Positions 24,435 to 35,589 of a DNA stretch of 64,000 nt are shown here, one piece after another. The DNA lies in NCBI GenBank assembly GCA_030549335.1, contig CM060188.1, forward strand, positions 69,780,696 to 69,844,695. The letters run 5' to 3'. The translations under genes were made by a program, and so were the position numbers. The stretch comes from Pontederia crassipes. Its lineage: Eukaryota > Streptophyta > Magnoliopsida > Commelinales > Pontederiaceae. The notes under the pieces were generated by a model. The model had not been told where the DNA came from, made no database searches, and worked only from the letters and a program-made list of their open reading frames with translations. Numbering within the stretch: position 1 is the first letter of the stretch; the number at the start of each line of letters is the position of its first letter.

Positions 24435-24545
24435 CGGAATCAGGTTAATTCAAATCTGGGTGACAGTGATCAGATTTCTGATTCTTAATTCCTTGATGGT
24501 TTTTATTTCAGTTGATTTCCAGATCTGAACTGGTCAGATTTTGTT

Positions 24546-26880
24546 GTGAATACATCATTCTATCTGAATTGGTGTTTCTGTCATGGATTCTTCTTCAACT
24601 TCATCTGTTCTAATCCATGGTTCTTATCTGCTTGGGATATGCCTGGTCTCATAATGATTCATGAGGTTTTGACAAGATCTAAAAACTACGCTAATTGGAG
24701 TAATGGAATGTTCAATGCATTATTAGCGAAGAACAAGCATGTATTTGTAGACGGACCTCTCATGATAGGTAATGTTGACAGTCACTTACGTTTCCAATGG
24801 AAGCGGTGCAACGCATTGGTGCTTCCTTGGATTGCAATTACTGCAGCAAAAGGATTGATTAGCAAATCTTCTTATTCACAAGGGGCTCATATTGTCTACT
24901 TGGTTGGAGCTCAAAGAACGCTTTGAAAAGCACAATTTGATGAAAGTTTATAAGATTGAAAATGATATTTATACAATTTCCTAAGTTTGTAGCAGAATAT
25001 TACACTAAATTGAAGAATGTTTGTGAAGAATTAAGTCTCATGGTGAATGGTGACTGAATTATCGTTTTTAGATGTGTTGAGAGACTATCATGAGAACTTA
25101 AAGCAACATAAGGTTTGCAAATTTGTAATGGGGATGAATGAAGTGTTTAATTAAGACAGAATTCAAATTCTGCTTATGTCATATTTGCCATCCATTAATC
25201 AGGCATATAGAAGAGCGATGACAAAGAAGATGTGTTGTAGAGTCCTGGAGATTAGCAGTTAGCTCTTATCAGTTATAAACCTCAAGTTCCCTAAGGAAAG
25301 TCCAAGTGAGATTACATTGTCACTCGTGAATACTGCAAGAAACCATGTCATACAAAGTCTAAATGTTATAAGCTAATTGGGTATCCTGCGAATTATAAGT
25401 TCACCAAAGGAATGAGCCATAATACAGCTAAGAGTGCTCAACTTCACGTGAATTCATATGAAGAAGTAGAGATATCAGATAGTAATGGAGATATGAAGAA
25501 AGAACATCTAATTACTGAAGAGCAATATAATTGCATTCTTTAGTTAGTAAGCAGAGTCAAGTTCTGGAGGCCTCTGATCATGCGGCTAATATGGCAGGTA
25601 CGGACAATGAACTTTATGACATTGATAGTAGTCAATCCACAAGAGCTTGAAATCACATGACATGTCTTAAAGGGTGGATGGGTGGAGTTTGTTTTGTGGA
25701 AGTACAGTTACCATGCCTAACGGAAGTATATCAATTGTAACACATACAGGAAGGTTACCGCTTAGTAATGGTGCTAGTTTGAGTAATGTACTTTGTGTAC
25801 TAGATTTCAAGTTCAATTTTAATTTCAATGGCACAGATAGTTAAAGATCTTCATTGCATAGTGGCATTCTCATTTGAAACTTGTTTGATTCGTGCAGTGG
25901 AAGGGTGAGCCTGATTGGTGAAAATAAAAAGGGGCTCTACTATATGAAGGAACAATTCTACAGGAGTTCAGGAGCTACAAAACATGTTGTTGCAACAATA
26001 GGGGAAGATACCAAGACTTCGCATCAAAGGCTTGGGCATTTTCCTTTAGACAGATTCCAATATGTGCAATATGCTAACATTTGTAAATCCAAAGATTTTC
26101 AATGTAGTATTTGTCTAGAAGCAAAACAAGCCATTGGCTTTACATGATAAATTTGTTACTCCTATTTTTTGTAGACTTAATACAAGTGGAAACTTTGGGA
26201 CCTTATAAAGTTCCAACTCATAATGGTTTCAATTTCTTTATTACAATTGTGGATGATTACAGTCGGTTGACTTGGCTTTATATCATGAAAACAAAATCTG
26301 ATCGCTGTAGTGTTTTGTCAAATTTTCTTAATATGGTTGAGAGACAATTTGACAACAAGGTTAAGACTATAAGAACAGATAATGACAGAATGATTCAACA
26401 AACCATGCAATAATTTGTTCTTAACCAGAGGTTTCATACATTAGAGACCTCAGCAGAATGGAACTGTGGAAAGGAGGAAGTGGCTAGGTCTCTCATGTTT
26501 CAGACCAACATGCCAAGTAAGTTCTGGGTTGAAAGTGTGCAGTCTGGAGTTCATATCGTAAATAGGCTTCCTGTTAAGATGTTAAATAACATCTCACCTT
26601 ATGAGGAAGTTTTTGGAAGGTCACCAGATTTATTACATCTTAAGGTGTTTGGCGCTTTTTGCTCTGCCTCTAACAAGTTGATTTCATCAAAATTTGATAA
26701 ACGAGCCGTAGCGTATGACTTTATTGGGTATTCTGTTACTAAAAAAGGATATGATCTAGTGGTTAGATACAAGAAAGATCTATGTTAGCAGGGATGTAAA
26801 ATTTTATGATGATATCTTTCCTTTCTCTCCTGTAAATGTCAAATCAGGAAACATAATCAGTGTTTTCCAAAATCAAGATT
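24546..26880 (+). pseudogene. Copia family B gag-protease-integrase, broken
   Basis: Polyprotein remnant. The gag N-terminus reads NPWFLSAWDMPGLIMIHEVL and SKNYANWSNGMFNALLAKNK. A zinc knuckle C-x2-C-x4-H-x4-C (CKKPCHTKSKC-like) is near 25340. The protease-region remnant reads NHMTCLKG and TVTMPNGSIS-like at 25665-25730. GAG-pre-integrase is at 25881-26147 (RLGHFPLDRFQYVQY and C-x2-C), and the integrase core at 26170-26420 (PYKVPTHNGFNFFITIVDDY, RTDN). The integrase C-terminal part is at 26480-26788 (FWVESVQSGVHIVNRLPVKM). Multiple stops. At 26759-26763 it retains an uninterrupted GTGGT, the empty site for family A. Confidence 0.75.
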
Positions 26881-28609
26881 TTTTGCCTGACAACTTAGAT
26901 GATTTTTTGTCATCTTATGATCCTGCTGCTCAGGATGTAAGGCCTTCACAATCTGAAGAGGCGTTTGAAGACAGCACAATTGACAACCATGCCGTTGACA
27001 CTGGCAATTATTTTTTGGATCCATCTTTTATCACTCCAGCAAGGTCTACTCACCTATCATTTCTAATCAAATTATCAGAAAAATGAACAAGTCCCTGCAC
27101 GAGCTTAAAGAAACACAAGACCTCCTAACTGGTTGCAAGACTACGTGATCAGTAATGTTTTGAAAATTTGTAATGGGGTTGAATGAAGTGTTTAATTAAG
27201 TCAGAATTCAAACTCTGCTCATGTCACATTTGCCATCCATTAATCATAGAAGAGCAATGACAAAGAAGATTTGTTGTAGAGTCCTTTAGATTGGCAGTTA
27301 GCTCTTATCAGTTATAAACCTCAAGTTCCCTAAGGAAAGTCCAAGTGAGATTACATCATCACTCGTGAATACTGCAAGAAACCATGTCATACAAAGTCCA
27401 AATGTTATAAGCTAATTGAGTATCCTGCGAATTATAAGTTCATCAAAGTAATGAGCCGTAATACAGCTAAGAGTGCTCAATTTCACGTGCATTCATATGA
27501 AGAGGTAGAGATATCAGATAGTAATGGAGATATGAAGAAAGATCCTCTAATTACTAAAGAGCAATATAATTGTAAAATTTTATGATGATATCTTTCCTTT
27601 CTCTCCTGTAAATATCAAATCAGAAAACATAATCAATGTTTTCCAAAATCAGGATTTTTGCCCGACAACTTAGATGATTTTTTGTCATCTTATAATCCTG
27701 CTGCTCAGGATGTAAGGCCTTCACAATATGAAGAGGTGTTTGAAGACAGCACAATTGACAACCATGCCGTCGACACTGGCAATTATTTTTTGGATCCGTC
27801 TTCTACCACTCCAGCCAGATCTACCTCACCTATCATTTCTAATCTAATTATCAGAAAAATGAACAAGTTCCTGCACGAGCTAAAAGAAACACAAGATCTC
27901 CTCCTAACTGGTTGCAAGACTACGTGACCAGTAATGTCATTCCAACTGACTATGCATATCCAATTCAATAGTCTTTCATACAAGGCATGTTCATCACAAT
28001 GTACAGCCTTCTTAACAGCTCTCAGGAGTTTTTGAGCCATCTACTTATAATCAGGCAACATAAGCTTTGAAAATTTGTAATGGGATTGAATGAAGTGTTT
28101 AATTAAGTCAGGATTCAAATTCTGCTCATGTCACATTTGCCATCCATTAATGGAATTTTTCATGTCAACTCAAGGTATCTTTCTATTACAAAGGAAGTAT
28201 GATTTAAACTTGCTTGCTGATTTTGGACTTGCTGGAGAATGAGAAATAAACTTGCCTGCAGCTACTTACCCCATTAGAACAGAATGAGAAATATACTATT
28301 TGATCACACGTTTGGAAATCTGGATGATTCTTTACCTGAGTCGATCGATGGTTAATTGGGAGTTTTTCTTTACTTAACACATACTCGACAAGAAATTACC
28401 TTTGTTGCTCATCACTTAAATGGAACTCTTCGAATTGTTATCAGAGACTAATTGGGAGTTTTTCTTTACTTAACACATACTCGACAAGAAATTACCTTTG
28501 TTGCTCATCACTTAAATGGAACTCTTCGAATTGTTCGCTACTTGAAGAATTCATCTGGACAATCAAAATAGTTTTTTTTCTCCTATATACCTTTAGTGTT
28601 TTGACATTT
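26881..28609 (+). repeat. Scrambled family B segments
   Basis: Order seen: linker (26883-27150), then gag/zinc-knuckle region (27160-27575), linker again (27576-28060), a short gag piece (28065-28150), then the RT C-terminal region (28150-28560). The RT piece contains a tandem duplication of about 105 bp (28338-28442 and 28438-28540, word TCAGAGACTAATTGGGAGTT). Gag re-entries start at nearly the same point each time (AATGGGxTGAATGAAGTGTT). No intact frame. Confidence 0.7.
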
Positions 28610-28805
28610 GTATACACTAATTAATCAATAATTCATGGCAAATAAAGAAAATGAACTAAAAAAAAGGAATATATTCTTAACAAAAAAAATCGGAGTTACA
28701 AGTGAGACAGTCCGAGAAAAGCACAGAAGAAGACGACGAGAGCAAAAAGAAACAAAACAAAAAAAAACGAAAGGAAAAAAAGTACAAATTTTCTTTGTTT
28801 GCTTT
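28610..28805. repeat. A-rich junction repeat, copy 2
   Basis: Same A-rich block as 23091-23342 but lacking the TTTATTGGTT tail. It is joined to the family B integrase C-terminus at about 28806. Confidence 0.6.
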
Positions 28806-28934
28806 ACATTTGATTTGTTTGGCTCTTTTTGCTCTGCCACTAACAAGTTGATTTCATCAAAATTTGATAAACGAGCCATAGCGTATGACTTCATTGGGTA
28901 TTCTGTTACTAAAAACAGGATATGATCTAGTGGT
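28806..28934 (+). pseudogene. Family B integrase C-terminal fragment, left flank of A insertion
   Basis: Reads LFGSFCSATNKLISSKFDKR and IAYDFIGYSVT, like 26648-26745 and 46865-46965. It stops at GATCTAGTGGT, where the 5' LTR of copia A begins. GTGGT at 28930-28934 is the left target duplication. Confidence 0.75.
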
Positions 28935-29235
28935 TGTTGAAGTTGTTGCTGTGGACGTGCAAGTAACTAAAAGAAGTTATGCAAAGTGAACACTTGATGG
29001 ATAAAGCGATGTGCCGGCAGTTTACGAATTACAATTTTCTGTTATTACTATAGCATATCTTAAAATATATAACAGTGTTTTATTACAAAAAAACTGACTA
29101 TAAAATGATGCAATAGAAGTCCTCTGCAGTATGCAGGCAGTTACTGATCAATAAACTCATTCCACTGCTTTCCCAATTCTTAATCTCTCAAATATATTTT
29201 TCTAACTCGATTGCAATCCTCTAGCAATTTTAACA
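28935..29235 (+). repeat. 5' LTR, copia family A
   Basis: TGTTGAAGTT to TTTTAACA, 301 bp, matching 52344-52645 and 21892-22193. The AACTGACTATAAAATG word near 29091 may hold the TATA box. Confidence 0.85.
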
Positions 29236-29420
29236 TGGTATCAGAGCAGCGATTTAAAGGGCAGGACTGGATTGGAGTTGTTGCAATGGTTGATATGTTT
29301 GTGGTACAGATATGATCCAGGTTCCATCGTTTCTTTTGTGGATTCATTTTTTTCTGCTGGTGATTCTTGTCTGTAATAATCCAAAGCTGCATTTACGCAT
29401 TTTGATTGATTTGAGAAGAA

Positions 29421-31304
29421 ATGTCATCTACTTCAGATTCTTGCTCAAATTCGATTATTATAGAACCCTCGAGTCCTTTGTTCTTGAATGCTTCGGATAC
29501 GCCAGGATCAATTTTAATACCCTATCAGTTAGTTGATTCAAAAAACTATTTGATATGCAGTAGTTCCCTTAATAATGTGTTCTTGGCCAAGAACAAGCAG
29601 GGTTTTGTTGATGGTTCATGCAGGATGGATCAATTTGCATCTGGTTTGCATTTCCAATGGAAACGTCACAATGCTTTGGTGTTATCCTGGATTGATGCCA
29701 CAGTTTCAAAGGATCTAATTTCAAATGTAGCTTTCACTCAAGATGCCAGAGCACTCTGGATCGATCTGAAGGAGAGATTTGAGAAGGCAAATGGTATGAA
29801 CATACACTCATTGCAGAGTGAGATTTATTCTCTGAATCAAGGTTCTCTAACCTTAGCTTAATATTATACAAGATTAAAAAATTTGTGGGAAGAATTAACA
29901 ACTATGGTCTCTAACTTACCAGTGCCTAATTCAGTTTCTGACTCACTTATTTCTGGGCAATCGAAGAGCTATTCAGATTATATCTCACAACAAAAGCTAT
30001 ATAAATTTCTAATGGGGTTAAATGATAACTTCAGTTCAGCCAAATCTCAAATTCTGCTTATGAGTCCCACACCTTCTATTAATCAAGTTTATTCCATGTT
30101 AACAGAAGAGGAACAAAGAAGCTCTAATAGTTCTAACACATTGAATCAGACTGCCTTTTATGGACAGAAACCCCTCACACAATTTCATAATTAAAATTAT
30201 GGGCAGAAAGGAAAAAAAGATTACAATATTCTATGTGATCATTGTCATAAGGCCGGGCACAAGAGGAACCAGTGTTATAAATTGATTGGATATCCTGTGA
30301 ATTTCAGATTCAGAAATAAAATTCAAAACAATGCTAATGTTGTTGTGTCTGAGCCTTCCACATCAGATAATATAGCTTAGTCAGATGGAAAGGGAAAATC
30401 TGCAATATTGACAGAAGAAGAGTATCAGAAAGTTCTGAAGCTGATTAAGGGTGTGATCTGAATTCAATTCCAGTTGAGCCTCATGTCAACATGGCAGGTA
30501 CATCAAGTGTCTTTAATACTTCAGTATGGATTATAGATACAGGGGCAACAAATCATATGACAGGAGATCAAAGTTTGTTAACAGGAGTTCAGAAATTAAA
30601 AGACCGACATTATGTTACTCTACCTAATGGAAATAAATCTTTGATTACTCATATTGGTTCACTTGCATTCAGAATGGAAAGAAAATAAATAAAATTCTTT
30701 GTATTCCAGACTTTAAAGTCAATCTTCTTTCAGTTGCTCAACTAACTAAAGATCTATGTGGTTCTATCATTTTCTTTCCTAATTTCTGTCTAACTCAGGA
30801 CCAGCACAGTGGGGAGTTGAAGCTGATTGGTAGAGAGCATCAAGGACTTTATTACCTTGTGGAGTCAAAGGTCATTAAGCCAGGAATTCCAGCCGCTGTA
30901 ATCATCCTATCACCTGAGAAGAAAGTAGAGCTATGGCACAAATGACTTGGGCATATACCTATAGCAAAGTTGCAGTTTGTCTCAGATGTTAGAGATTGCG
31001 TTAAATCAGATATTCTACAATGTACAATTTGTCCATTAGCAAAACAAACAAGAGTTTCTTTCCAAAGTGTTGCTAAATTTCATAGTAAAAGGTTTTTTGA
31101 CCTTTTGCACATAGATACTTGGGGACCATGTAATCAGGTATCAGTTTCTGGTTATAAATACTTTCTTACAATTGTGGATGACTATAGTCGTATGACATGG
31201 ATCTTTTTCATGAAAAATAAAACTGAATGTACCGAACATTTACATGATTTTTTAGTTCAAAGTGAGATACAATTTGATGTCAAGGTAAAAATCGTAAGGT
31301 CAGA
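29421..31304 (+). pseudogene. Copia family A gag-protease-integrase, truncated
   Basis: Starts at ATG 29421 with gag (YQLVDSKNYLICSSSLNNVF; WIDLKERFEKANGMNIHSLQ). The zinc knuckle CDHCHKAGHKRNQC (C-x2-C-x4-H-x4-C) is at about 30235. The aspartic protease site WIIDTGATNHMTGDQ is at about 30530. The pre-integrase H-H-C-C region spans 30940-31040, and the integrase core includes LLHIDTWGPC. Stops at 29859 and 30380 and a frameshift near 30455 break the frame. The second and third integrase acids, RT and RNase H are deleted. Confidence 0.8.
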
Positions 31305-31305
31305 A

Positions 31306-31372
31306 TTTCCCAATTCTTAATCTCTCAAATATATTTTTCTAACTCGATTTCAATCCTGTAGCAATTTTAACA
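31306..31372 (+). repeat. Truncated 3' LTR, copia family A
   Basis: The last 67 bp of the LTR, from TTCCCAATTC to TTTTAACA, followed by GTGGT. Confidence 0.8.
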
Positions 31373-31844
31373 GTGGTTAGATACAAGAATGATCTATGTT
31401 AGCAGGGATGTAGAATTCTATGATGCTATCTTTCCTTTCTCTCCTGTAAATGTCAAATCAGAAAACATAATCATTGTTTTCCATTAGAAATAAACTCATG
31501 GTATCTTTCTATTACAAAGGAAGTATGATTTAAACTTGCTTGCTGATTTTGGACTTGCTGGAGAATGAGAAATAAACTTGCCTGCAGCTACTTACCCAAT
31601 TAGAACAGAATGAGAAATATACTATTTGATCACACGTTTGGAAATCTGGATGATTCTTTACCTGAGTCGATCAGAGACTAATTGGGAGTTTATTTATACT
31701 TACACATACTCGACAAGAAATTACCTTTGTTGCTCATCACTTAAATGCTACTCTTCGAATTGTTCGCTACTTGAAGAATTCATCTGGACAATTAAAATAA
31801 TTTTTTTTCTCCTATCTACCTTTAGTGTTTTGACATTTGTCTAC
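31373..31844 (+). pseudogene. Copia family B fragment downstream of A
   Basis: Continues family B from the insertion site (GGTTAGATACAAGAATGATC). It jumps over the acidic linker to the RT C-terminal region (about 31500-31800), which reads EITFVAHHLN and RIVRYLKNSSGQ with indels. The frame is broken. Confidence 0.65.
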
Positions 31845-32100
31845 ACTAATTAATCAATAATTCATGGCAAATAAAGAAAATGAACTAAAAAAAAAAAGGA
31901 ATATATTCTTAACAAAAAGAAATCAGAGTTACAAACGAGACAGTTCGAGAAAAGCATAGAGGAAGAAAACGAGAGCAAAAAGAAACAAAACAAAAAAAAG
32001 AAAAAAAAACGTACAAATTTTCTTTAACAAGATAGAAATTTATTAAAATCTATTAGCGAAAGCCAATTTAAAAAACTTCAATTATAGAGGTTTATTGGTT
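31845..32100. repeat. A-rich junction repeat, copy 3
   Basis: The same block as 23091-23342, complete here, ending TATAGAGGTTTATTGGTTTACGAG and running straight into the NAC leader. Confidence 0.65.
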
Positions 32101-32928
32101 TACGAGTAAGTAAATAATAATAGTAATAAATTTTCAAAAAGATCGTTGTTACCGTTGGTCGACTCAACGTCGGGTATATAACGACGTTGGTCGTCTCCGC
32201 ACACTTCTCTCTCGCTCGTTCTCTTTCTCTCTCGCTCGCTCTCTCTCTCTCTCGCTCGTTCTCTCTCTCTCTCGCTCGCTCTCGCTCTCTCGCTCGTTCT
32301 CTCTCTCTCTCGCTCGCTCTCGCTCTCTCGCTCTGAAAAGCTGCGCACCGACGACGGTTTCCATCTCTTCCTTCTCGCGCGCAGACGAGCTCCTCCTGTC
32401 TTGGCCACGCGCGGGAAGGCCGATCGATACGCGTACGTCCAAGGCATCAGCCTTCTTTCTTGGCTCCTTGTCGCGCGGCGCACAGACGAAGGTCGGTCAG
32501 TCTCCTTCTGCGTTCGCTCTGTCGGCCCGCCGTCGGGGGATCTCCGTCTCGTTTCAGTCTCTGGCTTGGCCACACAGGCAGGCAGGCAGGCAGGGGACGG
32601 ACCAAGAAAGCTTCTTGGCTGCTTCTGCGTTCCGTCAAGATCTCTCTTGGAGGCCGGCGCAGAGGAAGAGGAGTTTGGGGACGGAGCGCACGTCCAAGGC
32701 ATCAATCAATCGATCAACCTTCTTGAGCTCGATCCGCCTCTGTCTTGGCCTCGCGTGCGCGGGACGACGGACCGTTGCACAAACCCCATCGATCGAGTCA
32801 AGCTCTGCTTCTTGGCCCGTCAAGAGTGCTCGGTCTCCATCGTCGCCATGTTTGTTGTGGGAGGGAGGACTCTTCTCTGCTCCCACGACCAGACGCGTGA
32901 CGCCTGCTGCTTCAATTATAGTCACGCA
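32101..32928 (+). promoter_or_regulatory. Promoter and 5' leader of the NAC gene (third copy of the CAF1 leader)
   Basis: Shares order and sequence with 37141-37918 and 58202-58960, which precede the two CAF1 genes. Features are a TATA box TATATAA at 32175-32181 in CGTCGGGTATATAACGAC, then a long CT/CTCG tract (about 32208-32335). A GC-rich region with a GGCA microsatellite (32575-32596) follows. The CT tract is much longer here (about 128 bp) than in the other copies (about 55 and 35 bp). Similarity stops at 32928 (CTGCTTCAATT), where an (ATT)n/(ACT)n microsatellite begins. The plus frame is open for over 150 codons in all three copies but has no suitable ATG, so I read it as 5' UTR. Confidence 0.65.
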
Positions 32929-33136
32929 TTATTATTATTATTATTATTACTACTACTACTACTGTTATTGTTAAGCCAAGCGTTCGTAATTATAGTCCTA
33001 CTGGCACTATGAAAAATTTCCTGCAATCGTAATTTGCTACCACAACCAGGAAACTTAATCATAATAGGAATTTGACTTGGTCGACTATATATGTGACCGC
33101 CGTGTCCTGGTTTGTCATTAACTTTGACAAGGTATC

Positions 33137-34495
33137 ATGGCTCAAGAACTCGGCCTCTGGTTGCCTCCAGGATACATCTTCCAGCCCCCCGACATGGACG
33201 CGCTCGGTTACCTTTCGGGGAAGATCTTCGACGGCAACGACGTGCCCTTGGGGGTCGTCCCTGAGCTGAATGTCTACGAGGTCCCGCCGTGGCAGCTCGA
33301 CGGCAACCTCACCTATTCCAGCACCGCCGGCGAGTTCTACTGCTTCACGCGCCTCCGCCGGTCGAACGCGAACAACAGCAGGCCGGAACGGTCCGTGTGG
33401 GGCTTCGGCAGTTGGGTGGCCTGCGGCAAGCACGTTTTCATCAACGACGAGAGCGGTCGGACCGTCGGGCACAAGACATTTTACAAGTACAAGGGCACGC
33501 CGACCGCGCGCAGCGGCGGCGGCAAGTGGATCATGTACGAGTACCGCCTCGAGGAGTCCGCGTTCCCGCCTGGGAGGCTTGAAGACGTCAGGAACGTGGT
33601 GATGTGCCTGATAAAGAGATCAGGTAGGGGCGTCAACGAAGAAGATGATCAGAGCGTGCCCGCGCCAAGTTCCGCAGCGGCGGTGCCGGCTCCGCCGGCG
33701 TACGAACGTAACGCTCCGACCGTAGGGGAGCCGTCGGCACCGCAACGTCATCATCTTCCGGGGTCTGTGGTTCCTTCGGGACCATCGTCATCGGCCATGC
33801 CGTGTAGGGGCGCCAACGGAGATGAACGGAAACCGCCAATATTAACCACCGCGCCAAGTCCCGCAACGGCAGCACCGGCTCCGCCGGCGTACGAACGTAA
33901 CATTCCGATCGTAGGGGAGCCGTCAGCAAAGCAACGTCATCATATTCCGGGGTCGGTGATTCCCTCGGGACCATTGTCATCGGCCCTGCCATGTAGGGGC
34001 GTCAACGGATATGAACGGACACCGCCAATATTAACCACCGCGCCAAGTTCTGCAGCGGCGGTGGCGGCTCGGTCTCTCAAACGTAGTGCTTCGATGATCT
34101 GGGAGCCGCTAGCAGTACAACATCTCCGTCCGTCCCCGATTGCGATTCCTTCGGGGCCATCGCCATTGGCCTTGCCGCCGTCATCACCAGATTTCGCAGA
34201 AACAGAGCCTCTTGCAGTGATCCCGCACTCGTCGCCGCCGGTGTTAACATGCCCACAAGCTCAACCGTCGACGGAGATTCCTACACTGATACAACAGCTG
34301 CAGCAGGTATCCGAGGCGGATATGGACGAGTTCGATAACCTGGTCACGCTGGTGTGCGGGGAGGACGAGGAGGAGAGAGCGATACAACAACAGCCCGAGC
34401 AGGCGGAGAAGATGGAAGACCCCGACCCGTTTGCCCCTTATCTTGCAGCAGGCATTGGAGAAGGAGAGCGTGATCAAGATTCCTTGTTGTTTTGA
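33137..34495 (+). CDS. Divergent NAC-domain protein with 63-residue repeats
   Basis: 452-residue single-exon frame starting ATGGCTCAAGAACTC, with a high-GC body unlike its surroundings. Residues about 8-160 align with the NAC DNA-binding domain: LPPGYIFQPPDMDALGYL (canonical LPPGFRFHPTDEEL), LNVYEVPPWQLDG (subdomain B), EFYCFTRLRR and RPERSVWGFGSWVACGK (subdomain C), and VGHKTFYKYKG with KWIMYEYRLEE (subdomain D). NAC proteins are plant transcription factors. This one is divergent in the usual GYWKATG block, so DNA binding is uncertain. From residue 176 a 63-residue unit (189 bp) repeats at 33663, 33852 and 34041, the third diverged. The unit includes PAPPAYERN and RHHLPGSVVPSGP. The tail is acidic and glutamine-rich (DEFDNLVTLVCGEDEEER). 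Most NAC genes have introns; none is evident here. It lies 209 bp after a CAF1-type leader. Confidence 0.8.
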   Translation: MAQELGLWLPPGYIFQPPDMDALGYLSGKIFDGNDVPLGVVPELNVYEVPPWQLDGNLTYSSTAGEFYCFTRLRRSNANNSRPERSVWGFGSWVACGKHVFINDESGRTVGHKTFYKYKGTPTARSGGGKWIMYEYRLEESAFPPGRLEDVRNVVMCLIKRSGRGVNEEDDQSVPAPSSAAAVPAPPAYERNAPTVGEPSAPQRHHLPGSVVPSGPSSSAMPCRGANGDERKPPILTTAPSPATAAPAPPAYERNIPIVGEPSAKQRHHIPGSVIPSGPLSSALPCRGVNGYERTPPILTTAPSSAAAVAARSLKRSASMIWEPLAVQHLRPSPIAIPSGPSPLALPPSSPDFAETEPLAVIPHSSPPVLTCPQAQPSTEIPTLIQQLQQVSEADMDEFDNLVTLVCGEDEEERAIQQQPEQAEKMEDPDPFAPYLAAGIGEGERDQDSLLF

Positions 34496-35280
34496 ATACA
34501 ATGCTAAAAGAATGTAACAAAAATTTTTGCCCTCAAGCAATTGATTCAAAGTGAATTCGGTTCTTGCAAGTGCAACCGATCGGATTCAGCAACGTGACAT
34601 CTGGAAATAAAATGAATAATCACAAATAGACATTCTAGGTGATACTTATCACGTCTCACTTTGTCTTGCATTTTTCTTGGTTGTCATCTACCATTTGAGA
34701 ACTCCGAATGAGCTCCTATTTCCAGCTGCAGATGCAATGTCGAGATCTTCTATAGCTGAGGAGATAATGGCTTCCGTCGGATTTGCGATGACGACCGTGA
34801 GAACATTGCCGGCCGTAGTCCATAAATTTGTTGACCCTGAAGGGGGGTCGGAATCTGGGCTAGAACAATTGGAAGAGAGATGACAGTAAACAATATATAT
34901 TCCGACCACCCCTAGGGTCCTAGTTGATGATGATCCATGCATTGATTTGAGAGTGCTGCATATCTATACATATGATTGATATGTTTAAATGATAATAATT
35001 GCAAATTGAGTGTGATGCATTTAATTAGAATATTATATATGCAACTTTCAAATATATAAAAATACTTGTTATTGATATTGTGATTATTACATTCTCTTTT
35101 CATATCTGTCCTAATTAATTAGATTATTAGTTAGTTATCAAGTTACTAAGGTATTTTGCTCACTCTATTATTTTTAATATTTTTTTCATATTAATATAAC
35201 TCTTTGGGGTTTGTGCGAGATAATAACCTTAGAATGGTTATATAACGCTCTTGGTGGTAAAATAAGAAGAGTTGCATCTC
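34496..35280. other. 3' flank of NAC gene, no further gene recognised
   Basis: Likely 3' UTR just after the stop, then AT-rich sequence. A 68-codon open frame at 34677-34883 has no recognisable domain. No clear polyadenylation signal could be chosen with confidence. Confidence 0.4.
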
Positions 35281-35418
35281 CCGTGTCCTTTTATTAGGAT
35301 GTCGAGAGAGTTAGTTATATTTATTATTTATGTCAAATTTATCTTTGTTCCCGTGTCCTTTTATTAGAATGTCGAGAGAGTTAGATATATTTATTATTTA
35401 TGTCAAGTTTATCTTTGT
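35281..35418. repeat. 70-bp tandem duplication
   Basis: Two units starting CCGTGTCCTTTTATTAG at 35281 and 35351, differing at only a few positions. No coding signal. Confidence 0.85.
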
Positions 35419-35589
35419 ATCAAAAATAAAGTTATCTTATATAATAAAACTTAAGGAGGTTGGTCTTCTCTGAGTGATCATCTTAAATTACATGATTTGT
35501 GCTTATGCTGTAATAAGAAATTTTACCACATGCTTTCATAATTTATTTGATTGGTCGCAATGCAACCATAATCTTTGATTTAAATTAAG

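Larger units (their letters stand above)
28935..31372 (+). mobile_element. Copia family A element, internally deleted, TSD GTGGT
   Basis: The full 5' LTR (28935-29235, 301 bp) is followed by primer site TGGTATCAGAGC (29236-29247), gag, protease and the front of integrase. A deletion at 31304 then joins integrase (…AAGGTCAGA) to the last 67 bp of the 3' LTR (to 31372). GTGGT flanks both sides (28930-28934 and 31373-31377). This is the only A copy in the window with both junctions visible, and it defines the insertion point in family B. Confidence 0.85.

Noticed and set aside
32100..32705. 201-codon minus-strand frame rich in Arg-Glu-Ser repeats (also at 37139-37702 and 58281-58739)
   Set aside because: It is the antisense of the CT/CTCG microsatellite and the GC-rich leader. 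Its length follows the tract length and it has no domain.
32401..33012. Long plus-strand open frame across the leader, present in all three copies
   Set aside because: No ATG start in a suitable position, low-complexity GC-rich content, and frame ends differ between copies. More likely 5' UTR.
34677..34883. Small open frame downstream of the NAC gene
   Set aside because: 68 codons, no domain, no supporting signals.
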